This document shows, piece after piece, positions 62,664-64,000 of a DNA stretch of 64,000 bases (position 1 is the first letter of the stretch; every line of letters begins with the position of its first letter). The notes below the pieces were generated by a model that saw only the letters and a program-made list of their open reading frames with translations, was not told where the DNA came from and made no database searches. The translations under genes were made by a program, and so were the position numbers. Location of the stretch: assembly GCF_042427575.1 (NCBI RefSeq), contig NZ_JBHMFD010000007.1, positions 62,001 through 126,000 of the forward strand, written 5' to 3'. The DNA comes from Bergeyella porcorum (GTDB taxonomy: Bacteria; Bacteroidota; Bacteroidia; Flavobacteriales; Weeksellaceae).

Positions 62664-62745
62664 AAAAAGCCCGCCTGCATTTACAGAAAGCAGGCGAGCT
62701 TTTATACAAAAGCAGGCGGGCTTTTTAGAAGTTGCTCGCCTACTT
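62664..62745 (+). terminator. Compound terminator with three GCAGGCGAGC copies
   Basis: A 15-bp arm (62664-62678, GCCCGCCTGC core) can pair with 62690-62703 (one mismatch) or perfectly with 62712-62726, both with T runs. A third related piece (GCTCGCCTAC, 62734-62743) can pair with 62690-62699. The hairpins exclude one another. Confidence 0.75.
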
Positions 62746-62798
62746 TTCAGAAATGAATTTTAGTAATGCTTCATTTAGTAAAAATCGTTTAATAAATA

Positions 62799-63617
62799 AT
62801 GAAATTCTCCATCCTCATTGCACATTATAACAATTTTGAATATTTTAAAGATTGTTATACAAGTATTATCCAACAAACTTTTCAAGATTTTGAAGTCATT
62901 ATCGTAGATGATTGCTCTACTGATGGTTCTTTTGAAAAAGTAAAAGATTGGATAAAAGAAGATTCCCGATTCAAAATCTTCCAAAATGAAGAAAATAAAG
63001 GAGTAGGCTATACTAAAAAAAAGTGCATAGAACTCGCCAACGGAGAAATCTGCGGTTTCCTTGACCCAGATGATGCACTTGCTAGTTTAGCATTGGAGAC
63101 CTGCGTTAGATGCTACACAGATAATTCTTTGGTAGCCGTGTATTCCCAATGCTCCTTCTGTGATGAAAAAATGAATCATTTATTTGTTCTCCAATCTAAC
63201 ACCTCAATAAAAAATAATAATCCTCTTTTTTTTAATATTTTCTTTGAAGTCAATCATTTTTTCACTTTTAGAAAAGATGCATACCTAAAAACATTAGGAA
63301 TAGATGAATCCCTAAAGGTAGCAGAAGACCAAGATTTATATTTAAAACTTTATGAAGTGGGGAATTTTAAGTTTGTCAAAACTCCATTGTACCTTTATAG
63401 AAGACACTCTCAAGGTTTATCTCAAGACATAGATATAAGAAAAATAGAACAAAAAAAGAAAGACTGGACAAAGGTGTTATTTACTACGCTACAAAGAAGA
63501 GGCATTAATACTTTGTATGGAAAAAAAATAAACGAAATAAAAGACTTACCAACTTTTATCTATAACAACCAAAATACTATCTGGAAAAGAATTTCAAGAA
63601 AATTAAAAGAACTCTGA
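62799..63617 (+). CDS. Glycosyltransferase family 2
   Basis: A 272-residue GT2 enzyme: SILIAHYNNFEYFKDC, VDDCSTDGSFEKV, ERDxx-like GFLDPDDALASL metal site, and the EDQDLYLKLYEVG motif typical of the family. It has no membrane segment. Its stop overlaps the start of the last gene (TGATGA), so the two are made together; they open the second part of the glycan cluster. Confidence 0.88.
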   Translation: MKFSILIAHYNNFEYFKDCYTSIIQQTFQDFEVIIVDDCSTDGSFEKVKDWIKEDSRFKIFQNEENKGVGYTKKKCIELANGEICGFLDPDDALASLALETCVRCYTDNSLVAVYSQCSFCDEKMNHLFVLQSNTSIKNNNPLFFNIFFEVNHFFTFRKDAYLKTLGIDESLKVAEDQDLYLKLYEVGNFKFVKTPLYLYRRHSQGLSQDIDIRKIEQKKKDWTKVLFTTLQRRGINTLYGKKINEIKDLPTFIYNNQNTIWKRISRKLKEL

Positions 63618-64000
63618 TGACCGATATATTTATAAAATCATATAACCGAGCTTTTTATCTTGACCGTTGCATCTCCTCCATCTATACGATGGTAAAGGGA
63701 GCATATCGCATTGTTATATTAGATGATGGTACACCGGCTCCCTATTTAGATAAGCTACAAGAACGCTACCCGAAGATAGAAATACGCCGCTCTAAGCAAT
63801 ACCGCCAAAAAGCCCAAGGCGTAGAAGAAAACATCTGCTCAGGAAAACCCATTGATAGCCTCGGTATCCCTACAGACCTTTGGATAGACGCGGTGAAAAA
63901 TGCTTCGGAATACTTCATCATTACAGAAGATGATGTTTGGTTTACGGAAGAAATCAATGTAGATGAATTGTCCCAAAAAGCGAAAAGTAATAACATCTCT
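63617..64000 (+). CDS. Paralogue of the 58494 glycosyltransferase-like gene, cut by the window
   Basis: The first 128 residues of a protein that runs past the right edge. It starts with MTDIFIKSYNRAFYLDRCIS, VILDDGTPAPYLDKL and FIITEDDVWFTEE, closely parallel to the protein at 58494-59501. It overlaps the end of the preceding GT2 gene by one base. Its role as a sugar transferase is inferred from its paralogue and place. Confidence 0.75.
   Translation, partial: MTDIFIKSYNRAFYLDRCISSIYTMVKGAYRIVILDDGTPAPYLDKLQERYPKIEIRRSKQYRQKAQGVEENICSGKPIDSLGIPTDLWIDAVKNASEYFIITEDDVWFTEEINVDELSQKAKSNNIS

Overview
The window looks like a chromosomal segment of a member of the Bacteroidota, most likely order Flavobacteriales and the Weeksellaceae (Chryseobacterium/Riemerella-like); genus cannot be settled from sequence alone. 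The evidence is the AT-rich, A-rich start regions without strong Shine-Dalgarno sites, the many TAnnTTTG -7 boxes that mark Bacteroidota promoters, two SusC/SusD pairs, HU-CCDC81 and DUF4469-type HU-like proteins, a bacillithiol enzyme (BshC), and the tail-fibre-like surface proteins typical of this group. No rRNA, tRNA, CRISPR array or transposase was seen.

Layout. 1-12 kb: small metabolic and stress genes (4Fe-4S protein, degenerate receiver-like protein, pirin, PncB, Dps, HU-CCDC81 protein, acyl-CoA thioesterase, 2-hydroxyacid dehydrogenase, class C beta-lactamase-like lipoprotein, Ig-like lipoprotein, haem-binding protein, NUDIX hydrolase, XerD). 12-25 kb: dCMP deaminase, enoyl-CoA hydratase, a divergent catalase/OxyR pair, metK behind a SAM-II-type riboswitch, a GH63-like glycosidase, OsmC, citrate synthase, enolase and an amidinotransferase-fold hydrolase. 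25-30 kb: an accessory zone with about 870 bp of repeats, an HU-like/DUF4469 protein, a surface protein gene broken by a one-base change in a 7-A tract, a second surface protein, and a long leader region with a (TG)14 microsatellite. 30-43 kb: BshC, then two co-directional SusC/SusD loci, one followed by a Porin_10-type porin. 43-48 kb: rimP-nusA-infB. 48-64 kb: a surface polysaccharide cluster (two nucleotide-sugar dehydrogenases, UDP-galactopyranose mutase, an ABC exporter, at least eight glycosyltransferase-like genes, an acyltransferase, a short SDR), interrupted by a Uma2 nuclease-like gene and an HU-like gene, and running off the right edge.

Most interesting signals. (1) At least seven intergenic spacers carry degenerate tandem arrays that all have a period of exactly 7 bp but use different words; in the longest, 17 consecutive heptamers stay in phase while the word changes and changes back, and several arrays abut or supply start or stop codons. 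(2) The leader of the surface-protein genes has a strong promoter, an ORF with a (AC)14 tract, and a terminator inside that ORF: it could be a phase-variable attenuator. (3) The neighbouring surface protein is itself split at a homopolymer. (4) A SAM-II-type riboswitch precedes metK. These are readings of the sequence; their functions are inferred.
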